Assembly: GCA_016841965.1 (NCBI GenBank)
Contig: JAEANN010000015.1
Coordinates: 39,419 to 103,418, forward strand
Origin: Candidatus Roseilinea mizusawaensis
GTDB lineage: Bacteria; Chloroflexota; Anaerolineae; J036; Brachytrichaceae
Length of the DNA stretch: 64,000 nucleotides
Direction of reading: 5' to 3'
A program made the translations under genes and the position numbers. The notes under the pieces were generated by a model. It had not been told where the DNA came from and did not search any database. It was given only the letters and a program-made list of their open reading frames with translations. Positions 1 through 9,500 of the stretch are shown in pieces (the first letter of the stretch is position 1; the number at the start of each line of letters is the position of its first letter).

Positions 1-589
1 GTCCGCGCGCGAACAGCGCCAGCGCCATCTGTTCGACCTGCTCCCACAGGCCGGCCTCGAGCAGGCCGCCGCGCACAATTTGCGCGCGGGTGAGTTGCTC
101 GTCGTGCGCCCCGCCGGTTGCTTTGGTGGTCGGCGTAATGATGGGCTGCGGCAAGGGATCGTTCTTGCGCAGGCCATCGGGCAGCGGGATGCCATAGGGC
201 GCGCGCTCGCCCTGCGCGTACAGATGCCACAGCGAGGTCTTGGTGACGCCGGTGATGTACCCGCGCACCACCACTTCCACCGGCAGCGAGGTCGCCTCGC
301 GGGCGATGGTCACGTTGGGGTCCGGCACGGCCACTACGTGATTGGCGACAATGTCGCGCGTCTGTTCGAACCACCACGCGCTGAGTTGATTGAGCACCTG
401 GCCTTTGTGTGGGATCAATCCCAGCACCCGGTCAAAGGCCGAGATGCGATCGGTGGTGATCAGGACACGATAGCGCCCAACGGGATAGATGTCGCGCACT
501 TTCCCGGTTTGTTTGCCGACCCAGCCGGGCACGGTCACGCCGGCCAGCGCGGTTGGAATCGCTTGCAACAGTTGGTCGTGTGTGAGCAT
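1..589 (-). CDS. purC: SAICAR synthetase, C-terminus outside window
   Basis: Phosphoribosylaminoimidazole-succinocarboxamide synthase joins aspartate to CAIR with ATP in purine synthesis. Reading the minus strand from the ATG at 589-587 gives MLTHDQLLQAIPTALAGV, then the family signatures GKVRDIY, TDRISAFDRVLG, the LIPHKGQVLNQLSAWWF block, EVVVRGYITG and a KNDPLPQPIITPTTKA segment, all in the expected order for PurC. The frame stays open to base 1, so about 196 residues are present and the C-terminal part lies beyond the window edge. purL lies 6 kb away, separated by a sugar-transport locus, so the purine genes here are not one compact operon. Confidence 0.93.
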   Translation of the reverse strand, partial: MLTHDQLLQAIPTALAGVTVPGWVGKQTGKVRDIYPVGRYRVLITTDRISAFDRVLGLIPHKGQVLNQLSAWWFEQTRDIVANHVVAVPDPNVTIAREATSLPVEVVVRGYITGVTKTSLWHLYAQGERAPYGIPLPDGLRKNDPLPQPIITPTTKATGGAHDEQLTRAQIVRGGLLEAGLWEQVEQMALALFARG

Positions 590-735
590 GATCGCAGACG
601 CACCCGATGCGCAGGAATAGGCACATGATACATGCTCTTGCGCAAGTTCCAGAACAAGCGCCGGCGTCTACTCAACGCCGCGTGTCAACGCCGCGTCGCC
701 AGGCGGGCATACGCGTCCATCCCACCCTGAGCGGG

Positions 736-1770
736 TCAAGCACTTTCACGCACCACAAGACGGGGCTGCAGCATGAGAGAGGTAGCCGTAGTCGTTCGGC
801 CCTCACGCCGGGCGTGAATCACGCGATGCAATTCGCGCACAGCCAGCCGGCCCAAGTCCATTAAGTCGTGGTGCACAGTCGTCAAGGCCGGCCTGAAGAA
901 AGCAGATTCAGGAATATCGTCGAAACCGACCACGGCCAGAGTATCGGGCACCCGTCGCCCCACGCGCTCAGCAGCCTTGAGCGCCCCAAGCGCCATCTGA
1001 TCATTGCTGGCGAACACCGCATCGAGGGAGGGAAACTGAGCGATGAGCCTGAGAAGGCCGGCATGACCACTCTCAGCGCTCCAGTCACCTTCAACAACCT
1101 GCCGGGAATGGCGCGGCAAATGGGCAGCCGCCAAAGCATCCTGCCAGCCCAATCTGCGCTGTTGCGCCGACCACAGGGCCATTGGCCCGGTGATGATGCC
1201 GATGCGCCGATAGCCACAGCCGACCAGATGCTGGACAGCCAGCCAGGCGCCATGCCGGTTATCCACACTGATCACCGCTGAACCGGGCTGGGCTTGCATG
1301 CTGAGAAAGATGACGGGCAAATGCGGCTCGATCTGTTGATGGAAAGCGCGCTCTCGCTCGCCGGTCAATTCAGGATATGCCCAGATCACTCCCGCCACAT
1401 TTTGTGAAATCAGGTTACTAGCCACGCGATCGTAATCAGCCGGCGCGGCAGGATCGACGATTTGCAGCATGAGATGCCAGCCTAACTCTGTAGCTTGGCG
1501 CTCGATGCCGGCCAGCAATTGCGCCGGGCCAAACAACTGAAAACCGCTGGCCACAACACCCAACATTTGAGTGCTTTGGGCAGCCAGACTGCGGGCGATG
1601 CCGCTGGGACGATAGCGAAGCCGGGTGACCACAGATTGAACCCGCGCGCGCGTCTTTTCAGCGACATCGGGGTGGCCGTTCAAAACGCGCGAAACGGTCT
1701 GCACAGAAACGCCGGCTTCGTGGGCGACTTCACGAATTGTGATACGACGCCAGTGATTGACTTTTGCCAT
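736..1770 (-). CDS. LacI-family transcriptional repressor
   Basis: A 344-residue sugar-responsive repressor. Residues about 9-55 form the LacI helix-turn-helix plus hinge (TIREVAHEAGVSVQTVSRVL, then the NGHPDVAEKTRARV region), followed by a periplasmic-binding-protein-like effector domain (VIFLSMQAQPG, VSVDNRHGAWLAVQHL-type block, FASNDQMALGALKAAE, VVGFDDIPES). It is divergent from the sugar ABC transporter that starts at 2136. By the usual logic of such pairs it probably represses that operon and its own gene until the transported sugar or a derivative binds. The effector cannot be read from the sequence. Confidence 0.93.
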   Translation of the reverse strand: MAKVNHWRRITIREVAHEAGVSVQTVSRVLNGHPDVAEKTRARVQSVVTRLRYRPSGIARSLAAQSTQMLGVVASGFQLFGPAQLLAGIERQATELGWHLMLQIVDPAAPADYDRVASNLISQNVAGVIWAYPELTGERERAFHQQIEPHLPVIFLSMQAQPGSAVISVDNRHGAWLAVQHLVGCGYRRIGIITGPMALWSAQQRRLGWQDALAAAHLPRHSRQVVEGDWSAESGHAGLLRLIAQFPSLDAVFASNDQMALGALKAAERVGRRVPDTLAVVGFDDIPESAFFRPALTTVHHDLMDLGRLAVRELHRVIHARREGRTTTATSLMLQPRLVVRESA

Positions 1771-2135
1771 GTCTGTGGTACACTGTGAGCGTTACCGGGA
1801 TTTTACGACAAAAAGCGCTTCGGCGCTATGTGTCGTTGCGCCAGGAGGAGCTGGATGAGCACCAAGATGTGCGAACGCCGCGTGACGGGATGGGCCGGCC
1901 CGGCTATCGCGCGTTTCAGCCACAGCTTCTGGAACAATCAGCGCCCCAGTGCGCACCCCGTCCGGTACCCCGTCCCTCCCCCACCGCCGTCATCGCGTGA
2001 GCCAGAGTCCTCCAATTCGGTGTCAAGCGAGCACTGCTTGCTGAACGCAGGCCAGCAGCGCCCGCTGTTACACGTCGATCGTCAATTGATAGTCAAAGGA
2101 AGATCGCCCATTTGGCAAGCAAAAGGAGAGGAAGC
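1771..2135. other. Intergenic region between LacI gene and sugar transporter
   Basis: This 365-base divergent intergenic region must hold the promoters of both transcription units. I see a nested dyad at 1805-1834 (annotated separately) and a strong ribosome-binding site (AAAAGGAGAGG, 2121-2131) for the lipoprotein gene. Open frames here are short, without a convincing start or recognisable product. I could not assign a clear -35/-10 pair. Confidence 0.6.
1805..1834. promoter_or_regulatory. Nested dyad, candidate LacI operator
   Basis: ACGACA (1805-1810) is matched by TGTCGT (1829-1834), and inside these AGCGCT (1814-1819) faces GGCGCT (1822-1827), giving a nested, slightly imperfect dyad. 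It lies 35-64 bases upstream of the LacI start codon in the region shared with the sugar-transport operon. A LacI-type operator is the natural reading, but a transcript hairpin is equally possible from sequence alone. Confidence 0.35.
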
Positions 2136-3479
2136 ATGAAGACGAAGTACAGTTTGATCGGCCTACTGACTGCAGCCGGCGTGTCGCTGGCAGCGTGCGC
2201 TGCGCCCACGGCGCAACCGGCGCAGCCTGCGCAGCCAAGCGAGCCGGCCGCCACGCAAGCCGCCGCGCCGGTTGAAATCAGCCTGCGCTGGCGCACCCGC
2301 CCCGACAACAAAGAAGAAGCCGATGTCTATGCCAAAATCAGCGATGAGGTGGCCCAGAAACTGGGCGTCAAGCTGACGTATGAGCCGGGTGGAAGCGAAA
2401 CGTCGAGTTATCAGGATGTGCTGCGCACCGAACTGGCCGCCGGCACCGCCCCCGACGTGTTCTGGATTCCCGGCACCGACATTGCCGACTTTGTCCAGCG
2501 CGGCCTGCTGCTGGACTTGCGCCCCTACGCCAACGCGACGCCGGGCTACAGCGACTCGAATTACTACCCCGAACCGATGTTCCACTTGACCTACAACCCT
2601 GAGACCGGCAAGCCGGGCGAGGTGTTGTGGGGTCTGCCGCGTGACGTGTCCACGTTCGTCTTGTACTTGAACATGGACTTGATCAATGAAGCCGGCGCGC
2701 CCGACCCGCGCGAACTGGCCAAAGAAGGGAAATGGGACTGGGCCGCCTTCAAGAGCACAGCCGAGAAAGTGAACGCGCTGGGGGGCGACATCAAAGGCTA
2801 TGGCATGAACGCTTGGTGGGGGCCGTATGGCGCGTTTATGAACGCTGCCGGCGGCGGGTTCTTCAACGCAGAGCGGAACGCATGCAACCTGAACAGCAAA
2901 GCATCGCTGGAGGGATTGGCTTTTGCGCGCGGCCTGTACGACGCCGGGATTGCCGTGCCCTATGGTGAAGATAGCGAGCCGCCTTTCCGCGCCGGCAAAG
3001 TCGGCATGTTCCAGAACGGCCGCTGGGCAACGCCGGGCATTAGCACCGTGACATTCAACTGGGATGTGGTGGAGCTGCCCAAAGGGCCAAGCGGTCACAT
3101 GGGCAACTGGCTGTTCTGGGGCGCCTATGTGGTGAATAAAAACACCAAACACCCCGAAATAGCCTGGAAATTGGTGGATGCCCTGACTCAGGCTGATGTT
3201 CAGGCGCAGGTAGCCGCGCGCGGCACCAACATCCCCAGCCGGGTCGGTGAATCCGTGTTTGCCGAGTTTCTGAAGATTTTGCCGGACAAGAACAACCAGG
3301 CTTTCTTGAACGGACTGGCCGACAAGCCCACTGCCGAAGGCCCATTGTGGACCGGAAGCTGGCCCGATTTCGATCAGGTCATGGGCGCGAAAGTCAGCGA
3401 CGTGCTGACCGGCAAACTTTCGGTCGAAGAGTTTGGCAAGACTGTGTGCGACGAAGCCGGCAAAGCCTTCAAACAGTAA
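2136..3479 (+). CDS. Sugar ABC transporter substrate-binding lipoprotein
   Basis: A family 1 extracellular solute-binding lipoprotein of 447 residues. The start at 2136 is fixed by AAAAGGAGAGG six bases upstream. The protein opens with MKTKYSLIGLLTAAGVSLAA followed by the lipobox cysteine, then a Pro/Ala/Gln-rich linker typical of Chloroflexota surface lipoproteins, then a binding fold with GTAPDVFWIPGTDIADFVQRG, GKVGMFQNGRWATPG and a C-terminal TGSWPDFDQVMG region as in maltose/multiple-sugar binding proteins. It heads an operon with two permease genes. Sugar specificity is not readable. Confidence 0.92.
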   Translation: MKTKYSLIGLLTAAGVSLAACAAPTAQPAQPAQPSEPAATQAAAPVEISLRWRTRPDNKEEADVYAKISDEVAQKLGVKLTYEPGGSETSSYQDVLRTELAAGTAPDVFWIPGTDIADFVQRGLLLDLRPYANATPGYSDSNYYPEPMFHLTYNPETGKPGEVLWGLPRDVSTFVLYLNMDLINEAGAPDPRELAKEGKWDWAAFKSTAEKVNALGGDIKGYGMNAWWGPYGAFMNAAGGGFFNAERNACNLNSKASLEGLAFARGLYDAGIAVPYGEDSEPPFRAGKVGMFQNGRWATPGISTVTFNWDVVELPKGPSGHMGNWLFWGAYVVNKNTKHPEIAWKLVDALTQADVQAQVAARGTNIPSRVGESVFAEFLKILPDKNNQAFLNGLADKPTAEGPLWTGSWPDFDQVMGAKVSDVLTGKLSVEEFGKTVCDEAGKAFKQ

Positions 3480-3507
3480 CAGAGCATCCGGCCTCTAGCC
3501 TGTCGTC

Positions 3508-3560
3508 AATCAGCCAGCATTGCTTCGCCGCGCGCGCAGCGCTGCTGGCTGATTTCATTT
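3508..3560 (+). terminator. Intercistronic hairpin after the binding-protein gene
   Basis: A perfect 12-bp inverted repeat, AATCAGCCAGCA at 3508-3519 and TGCTGGCTGATT at 3543-3554, is followed by the T-rich stretch TCATTT. It lies 29 bases after the binding-protein stop and about 60 bases before the first permease start. Such structures commonly act as partial terminators or 3'-end stabilisers that keep binding protein more abundant than permease. That role is inferred. Confidence 0.65.
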
Positions 3561-3614
3561 AGGACTCTCAGCACGAATGAGGCAAGTCGGCATGAGGCCG
3601 GCGCCAAAAGCGCT

Positions 3615-5297
3615 ATGACCCGCAGCACATTTGCATCTGCTTCCAGCGCGCCGGGCAGTGGGCGCGCGCTGACTTTGCTCGCAGGATGGCACGTCGCTCT
3701 ATCTGTCGCGCTGGTGGGCGGCGCACTGGCAACGCTGAACAGCGCCGCAGCGTCTGAAGCGCTGCGCATCGCTGCGGCGATTGGTCTGGCGCTGGCGGCG
3801 TCGGGCAGCGCCGCGGCGACGCTCTTCATCGCGCGGCGCAATCATCTGGGACGCACGTTGTCTCTGGTTGTCAACTACATCGTTTTCTTGGCCTGTTTGA
3901 TCGGCCTGGCGCATACACTCGGCGTTTTCATGGGGCTGGACGATCTGGCAGACTACATGGCGCGCGGTTTCCCATTTGGCATGGGAGCGTTGTTTGTCGT
4001 TGGCTACTTCATCTCCACGACAGCGCTGCATGAACGGCCGGTGTCTCTGGCCCGTCGCAATTTAGGCCGCGTGTTGATGGCGCTCGGCGCAATTGGTTTT
4101 CTGTTGACCGCCGGCGTTGTGCCGGCGCTGGCTTCACTGCCCGGCAAATATATCAGCGGCAACCTGCTGCCGCTGGCGCTCACAGCCGGCGTCATGACAA
4201 CGGGCTATCTGTTGTGGAGCATGTGGCGAGGCGAGAGCGCGCGAGCGATGGGAGCCAAAAACATACATACCGAGCGGCTGAACGGCTGGCTCTTTCTTTC
4301 GCCCAACCTGCTTGGCTTTATCTTGTTCTTTGCCGGGCCGCTGTTGTTCTCGCTCTACGTCAGCTTCACCAACTGGGATTCTTTTAACAAACGCGACTGG
4401 GTTGGGCTGGACAACTATCGGCGCGTGTTCAATCTCACCGTGCAGGCGTTGAAAACCGCCAATCAGCCTGCCGGCGACGTGATAGACGTGCGGGTGTACG
4501 ACGAACTGCTGCGCGCAAATTTGTTCGGCCAGAGCTATCTGATCGGCGCAGAAGACAAGCGCTTCTGGATCTCGCTGCGCAATACGCTTGTGTTCGGGTT
4601 ATTGGCCGTTCCGTTGGCCGTGATCCCTGCGCTGGCGCTGGCTGCTCTGTTGAATAGCCGGCTGCCAGGCATGCGCTTCTACCGCACGCTGTACTTCATA
4701 CCCAGCGTTGCGGCGGTCGTCGGCGTCGCGTTGATCTGGCAATGGATGTACAACTCGCAGGTCGGCTGGATCAACTACTTCATCACCAACGCCATCAGTC
4801 TGATCAACAGCGTGCTCGGCTCGAATATCAAAGACCCGCAGATTCGCTGGCTGGCCGACAGCGACTATGCGCTACTGTCGGTGGTGATCATGAGCGCGTG
4901 GCAGTGGCTGGGTTTTAACACGGTGTTGTTCCTGGCCGGCCTGCAAACAATTCCCCGCGAACTGTATGAAGCCGCCACAGTGGACGGCGCCAATCCGGGC
5001 CAGCAGTTTTTCAACGTCACGCTGCCCATGCTCGCCCCCACCACCCTATACGTGCTCACCACAACGACAATTCAAGCCTTGCAAGTGTTCGATCAAGTAT
5101 TTATCGTCAGCAATGGCACAGGCGGACCGGGCACTTCAACGCTGACGATGACGCTCAATCTGTATCAGAACGGCTTCCAGAGTTTTCGCCAGGGTTACGC
5201 CAGCGCCCTGGCATGGGTGCTGTTCGTGGTGATCTTTGCCTTTACGTTATTCCAGTTTCGCCGACAGCGACGCGCAAGCGGCGCCTATGATATGTGA
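3615..5297 (+). CDS. Sugar ABC permease (MalF type) with six-helix N-terminal extension
   Basis: An inner-membrane subunit of the sugar importer, 560 residues. The canonical permease begins near residue 222 (TERLNGWLFLSPNLLGFIL) and carries the ATPase-contacting EAA loop YEAATVDGANPGQQFFNVTL. The first 215 or so residues are extra and contain about six hydrophobic segments, for instance LAGWHVALSVALVGGALATL, VNYIVFLACLIGLAHTLGVF and LGRVLMALGAIGFLLTAGVV. Typical MalF/UgpA proteins have about 290-320 residues, or a periplasmic P2 loop, but not this block. Base composition does not change across the join, so I read one gene. A shorter internal start (ATG at about 4195 or 4249) cannot be excluded. 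Confidence 0.88.
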   Translation: MTRSTFASASSAPGSGRALTLLAGWHVALSVALVGGALATLNSAAASEALRIAAAIGLALAASGSAAATLFIARRNHLGRTLSLVVNYIVFLACLIGLAHTLGVFMGLDDLADYMARGFPFGMGALFVVGYFISTTALHERPVSLARRNLGRVLMALGAIGFLLTAGVVPALASLPGKYISGNLLPLALTAGVMTTGYLLWSMWRGESARAMGAKNIHTERLNGWLFLSPNLLGFILFFAGPLLFSLYVSFTNWDSFNKRDWVGLDNYRRVFNLTVQALKTANQPAGDVIDVRVYDELLRANLFGQSYLIGAEDKRFWISLRNTLVFGLLAVPLAVIPALALAALLNSRLPGMRFYRTLYFIPSVAAVVGVALIWQWMYNSQVGWINYFITNAISLINSVLGSNIKDPQIRWLADSDYALLSVVIMSAWQWLGFNTVLFLAGLQTIPRELYEAATVDGANPGQQFFNVTLPMLAPTTLYVLTTTTIQALQVFDQVFIVSNGTGGPGTSTLTMTLNLYQNGFQSFRQGYASALAWVLFVVIFAFTLFQFRRQRRASGAYDM

Positions 5298-5321
5298 GCG
5301 AGACGCCTTGCGGCGTCTCGC
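5298..5321 (+). other. Hairpin between permease genes
   Basis: Immediately after the TGA of the first permease, GCGAGACGCC (5298-5307) pairs perfectly with GGCGTCTCGC (5312-5321) around a TTGC tetraloop. No T-run follows, so it is more likely an mRNA-stability or processing hairpin than a full terminator. Confidence 0.55.
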
Positions 5322-5361
5322 GGCCTTGTCTGATTGACAATTTCACTCCGAGACCTGCGCC

Positions 5362-6588
5362 ATGAGCTACCGAGCCATACGCGCTATGCGCGGCCTTGCC
5401 ATCTACGCCATCCTGAGCGTGTTTGCGGTTGTCATGCTCTTCCCGTTTCTGGTAATGGTGTTCACGTCACTTAAGACCGCCTCCGACACGTTCAGTTATC
5501 CGCCGCGCCTGTTGCCTGGAGAGCACGTCACGATCGAGATGCCGGGCTTCGAGCGACCGCTGCCGCTCTACAACATCACGGCTGAATCGGGAGAGACAAA
5601 ACAAATGGCGCTGGTGGAAGAAAACATTCGTGTCGGGGTGTTTGCTCCACTCGACCCCGCCGGCCGGCCCAACTTCAACCGCACTGTCATTCGGCGCTTT
5701 GGCGAAGTCAAACTGGCCGGCGGCGCAGAGGGCAAGCAAATCGTGATCGATGGACAGACTGCGCCGGTCTACGAAGTCGAGTCAGACGGCCAGATCGCAG
5801 AGATGATTGTGCTCACGCGCACAACCGTCGGCCAATTTATCAATCCGGCCAATCCCAGTGAGACTGTGCTGGCGAATGTGCGACTCAGCCAGCCGGTCAT
5901 GCGTGTCGCAGCCCATCCTGAAAACTACGCCGAAGTAGTCAACCTGCTGGGCTTCGACCGCGCGTTGACCAACACGGCGATGATCACCCTTCTGACAGTT
6001 ATCGGCCAGATTTTCACCAGCGTGCTGGGCGGATACGCCTTTGCCCGATTGAAGTTCCCCGGACGCGATCAGATTTTTCTGTTGTATCTGGGCACGATCA
6101 TGGTGCCCTTTGTGGTGCTGATCATCCCGTTGTATCAGCTCATGGTGGCGATCGGCTGGGTGAACGCCATGCCGGCATTGATCCTGCCCTGGCTATACAC
6201 GGCGTATGGCACTTTCTTGATGCGGCAGTTCTTCATCACAATTCCAAAAGAGATCGAAGAAGCGGCATTGATCGATGGCGCATCGCGCTGGTCGATTCTG
6301 ACGCGCATTTTTATCCCGGCCAGTGTGCCGGCACTGGCCACCCTGGCGACCTTCACCTTTCTGTATGCCTGGAACAGCTTTTTCTGGCCGCTGGTGGTGG
6401 TGAACACCGGCAACACACGCGCCCAAGTGTTGACCCTGGCGTTAAACGTGCTGCGCGGACGCGCCAGCGACAGTCCCAATCTGATCCTGGCCGGCGCTGC
6501 GATTGCAGTAATTCCGCCCACGCTTGTGTTTATTCTTGCCCAACGCTATTACGTGGAAAGTGTGACCAGCAGCGGCGTGAAGGGATAG
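5362..6588 (+). CDS. Sugar ABC permease (MalG type) with large extracytoplasmic insertion
   Basis: The second permease of the importer, 408 residues. The N-terminal helix (residues about 10-35) is followed by a hydrophilic stretch of roughly 150 residues (about 45-200) before the remaining helices resume at TNTAMITLLTVIGQIFTSVL. Ordinary MalG proteins have about 270-300 residues, so this insertion is extra. The EAA loop (EIEEAALIDGASRWSILTRI) is intact. No ATP-binding subunit is encoded in the operon, so a shared MsmK/UgpC-type ATPase encoded elsewhere is expected. The gene ends three bases from the stop codon of convergent purL, with no visible terminator between them. Confidence 0.9.
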   Translation: MSYRAIRAMRGLAIYAILSVFAVVMLFPFLVMVFTSLKTASDTFSYPPRLLPGEHVTIEMPGFERPLPLYNITAESGETKQMALVEENIRVGVFAPLDPAGRPNFNRTVIRRFGEVKLAGGAEGKQIVIDGQTAPVYEVESDGQIAEMIVLTRTTVGQFINPANPSETVLANVRLSQPVMRVAAHPENYAEVVNLLGFDRALTNTAMITLLTVIGQIFTSVLGGYAFARLKFPGRDQIFLLYLGTIMVPFVVLIIPLYQLMVAIGWVNAMPALILPWLYTAYGTFLMRQFFITIPKEIEEAALIDGASRWSILTRIFIPASVPALATLATFTFLYAWNSFFWPLVVVNTGNTRAQVLTLALNVLRGRASDSPNLILAGAAIAVIPPTLVFILAQRYYVESVTSSGVKG

Positions 6589-6591
6589 CCT

Positions 6592-9500
6592 TTAGCCGGC
6601 GCTTGCGGCCCGAATCCCATTCACAAACAGCTTCAGCCCAGACAGGCCGGCCTCGCCCCTGTGCCGGCGCGGATGCTGCCAGTCGAAGATGTGATTTTCA
6701 GGGTGCGGCATCAGCCCCAACACGTTGCCGGCCGTGTTGCACAGACCGGCGATGTTCGCCACCGAGCCGTTCGGGTTGCCGGGATAACCCACCGGCCCGC
6801 CGGCTGCATCGGTATACGTCAACGCAATCAAGCCCCTGCTTTCAAGACGGCGCAACGTGTCATCGTCACGCACGGCCAGCCGGCCTTCGCCATGCGCCAC
6901 CGGGCAATAGATCAATTCATCCATGCCGCGCGTGAACAGGCACGGGCTGGCCGGGTTCGCCTTGAGATACACCCAACGGCACTCGAAGCGCCCCGACTCG
7001 TTGAACGTCAGCGTCACATCCCGTTGGGTCGCGGGGTGTCCATCGTCTCCGGGCAACACGCCCGCTTTCACCAGCGCCTGAAAGCCGTTGCAAATGCCCA
7101 GCACCGGCCGGCCATCGGCCACAAAGCGCGCCATCGCATCGCCCAGCCGATGGCGCAGGTCGAGCGCCCACAACACGCCGGCCCCCAGGTCGTCGCCGTA
7201 GGAAAAGCCGCCCGGCACAACCAGCATGTGATAGTGCAGCAACTCGCGCTCGCCGGAGATCAGTTGATTGACATGCGCGATCTCCGGGTCGCCGCCGGCC
7301 AGCTCGCAGGCCAGCGCCGCATCGCGGTCGCGGTTGGTGCCGGTGGCATGCAAAATCAACACGCGCGGGCGCGGCTTGACCAGCGGCGCAGCGTAAGCGG
7401 TGCGCAAGGCCGATGGGGTTTGGTGTGGCGGATTGGGTTGCGCCGGCGCTTCTCCACGCCAGGCGCGTTCCAGATCGGCAACCGGCGTGTGGATCAACGC
7501 ACCGCTCTGCCCGCCGATCACCAGTTCATCTCCCGCGCTCACTGCGCCAATCGCGGCATACGGTGCGCCGGCCATCAACAACTCAAATTGCGCCGCGTCT
7601 TCAGGCCGCACTTCAACGATGAAGCGCGTCAACGACTCGGCATACAACGCCACCCAGTCGCCAAAAGCAGGATCGTCGCTGCGTTCGTTGATTGGCGCGC
7701 GGCCGAGATCGACCTGCGCGCCCAGCCGGCCGGCCAGACACATCTCGGCCAGCGCGACGGCTATGCCCCCCTCTGAGCAATCGTGACACGATTGCACCAG
7801 GCCGGCGGCAATCGCGCGATGCAGCGCGCGCATCCGCTCCAACCCATCCGTCACCGGCTGTGGCGGACTTTGGATTTTGGATTTTGGATTTTGGATTGAC
7901 GATTGAGGATTGACGATTGACGATTGAGTGTCGCGCAATCCAAAATCAGAAACCGCAAGTCCCAAATCGCATACGGCTGCGCCGCCGAATTCGGCGCGCG
8001 TGTCGCCCACCACATACAGCAGGTTGCCCGGCTGTTTCAAATCCATCGTGCAGGTGCGCGTCACATCGGGAACAATGCCGAGCGCCGAGATCAACAACGT
8101 GCCGGGGATGGCGTGCTTGCGGCCGTCCGCGCCGGTGTACTCGTTGTTCAGGCTGTCTTTGCCGGAGATGAACGGCGCCTGATACGCAATTGCCGCGTCA
8201 TAGCAGCCCTGCGCGCAGCGCACCAGGCTGCCCAGCCGGTCGGGCAAGTTCGGATTGCCCCAACAGAAATTGTCGAGCAGGGCAATGCGATCTGGGTCTG
8301 CGCCGACGGCCACCGCGTTGCGTATGGCCTCATCCACCGCCGCCCACGCCATCGCATAGGGGTCGAGGTCGCTGTACTGCGGGCAAATGCCGACCGACAA
8401 CGCCACAGCAGGAATTGCCGATTTTGGATTTGAGATTTGGGATTCGGGATTGCGCGCTCCATACTCCGTATCCCGTATTGCGTGTTCCGACTTTTCTTCT
8501 GTGCTCTGTGCTCCGTGCCCTGTGTTCTGACTACTGACTACTGACCTCTGACTACTGTCTACTGGAACCAGCACCGCCGCATCGCTGGGGCCGTGATTGT
8601 CCACACCCACCAGCGGCTTGACCGCCCCACCGCCCTGGACTTCGTGATCGTAGCGGCGCACGACCCTCTCTTTGCTGCGAATGTTCGGATGAGACAGCAG
8701 CGCAAGCAGAACATCGCCAACCGATGATTGACGATTGCTGATTGACGATTGACGATTAGGCGCACGGGAATCGTCACTCGTCAATCGCAAATCGTAGATG
8801 GCCGTGAGTTTGCGACGCGGGATGCCGTTGTGCAGAAAATCCATCGACAGGTCGGCCACCGGCTTGCTGCCGTAGAACAGCTTCAGCCGGCCGGTGGATT
8901 CGAGCTGCCCGATTTGCACCGCCTCGATGTCCTGACCATCGCAGATGGCTTTCAGCAACGGCCACTTCTGCGGCGGGACGGCCAGCACCATGCGCTCCTG
9001 GGCTTCACTCAACCAGATCTCCCAGGGGCGCAGGCCGGGGTACTTCAGCGGTACCGTCTCAAGCTGCACCTGCACGCCGAGGTCCTTGGCCATTTCGCCC
9101 ACCGCCGAAGACAGGCCGCCGGCCCCACAGTCGGTGATGGCGTTGTACAGGCGCTCATCGCGCGCGCGCAGAATCACTTCCAGCGTTTGCTTCTCATGGA
9201 TGGGATGCCCGATCTGCACGGCGCTGCCGGCAATCTGGCCGGTGGCCTGATCCATCTCCATGCTGGAGAAGGTCGCCCCGCGCAGGCCGTCGCGGCCGGT
9301 GCGCCCGCCCACCACCACGATGTGATCGCCCGGCTGCGGGTTGGAGGGGTGCGCGTCGCGCGGAAGAATGCCCAGACAGCCGCAGAACACCAGCGGGTTG
9401 GCTGTGTAGCCGGGGTGATACAGAATCGCGCCGTTGACGGTGGGGATGCCCATCTTGTTGCCGTAGTCTTCGATGCCGTGAACCACGCCATCGGCAATGC

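Noticed and set aside
1828..2139. Small gene in the LacI/transporter intergenic region
   Set aside because: A Pro/Arg-rich frame with no ribosome-binding site and no recognisable features, overlapping the start of the lipoprotein gene.
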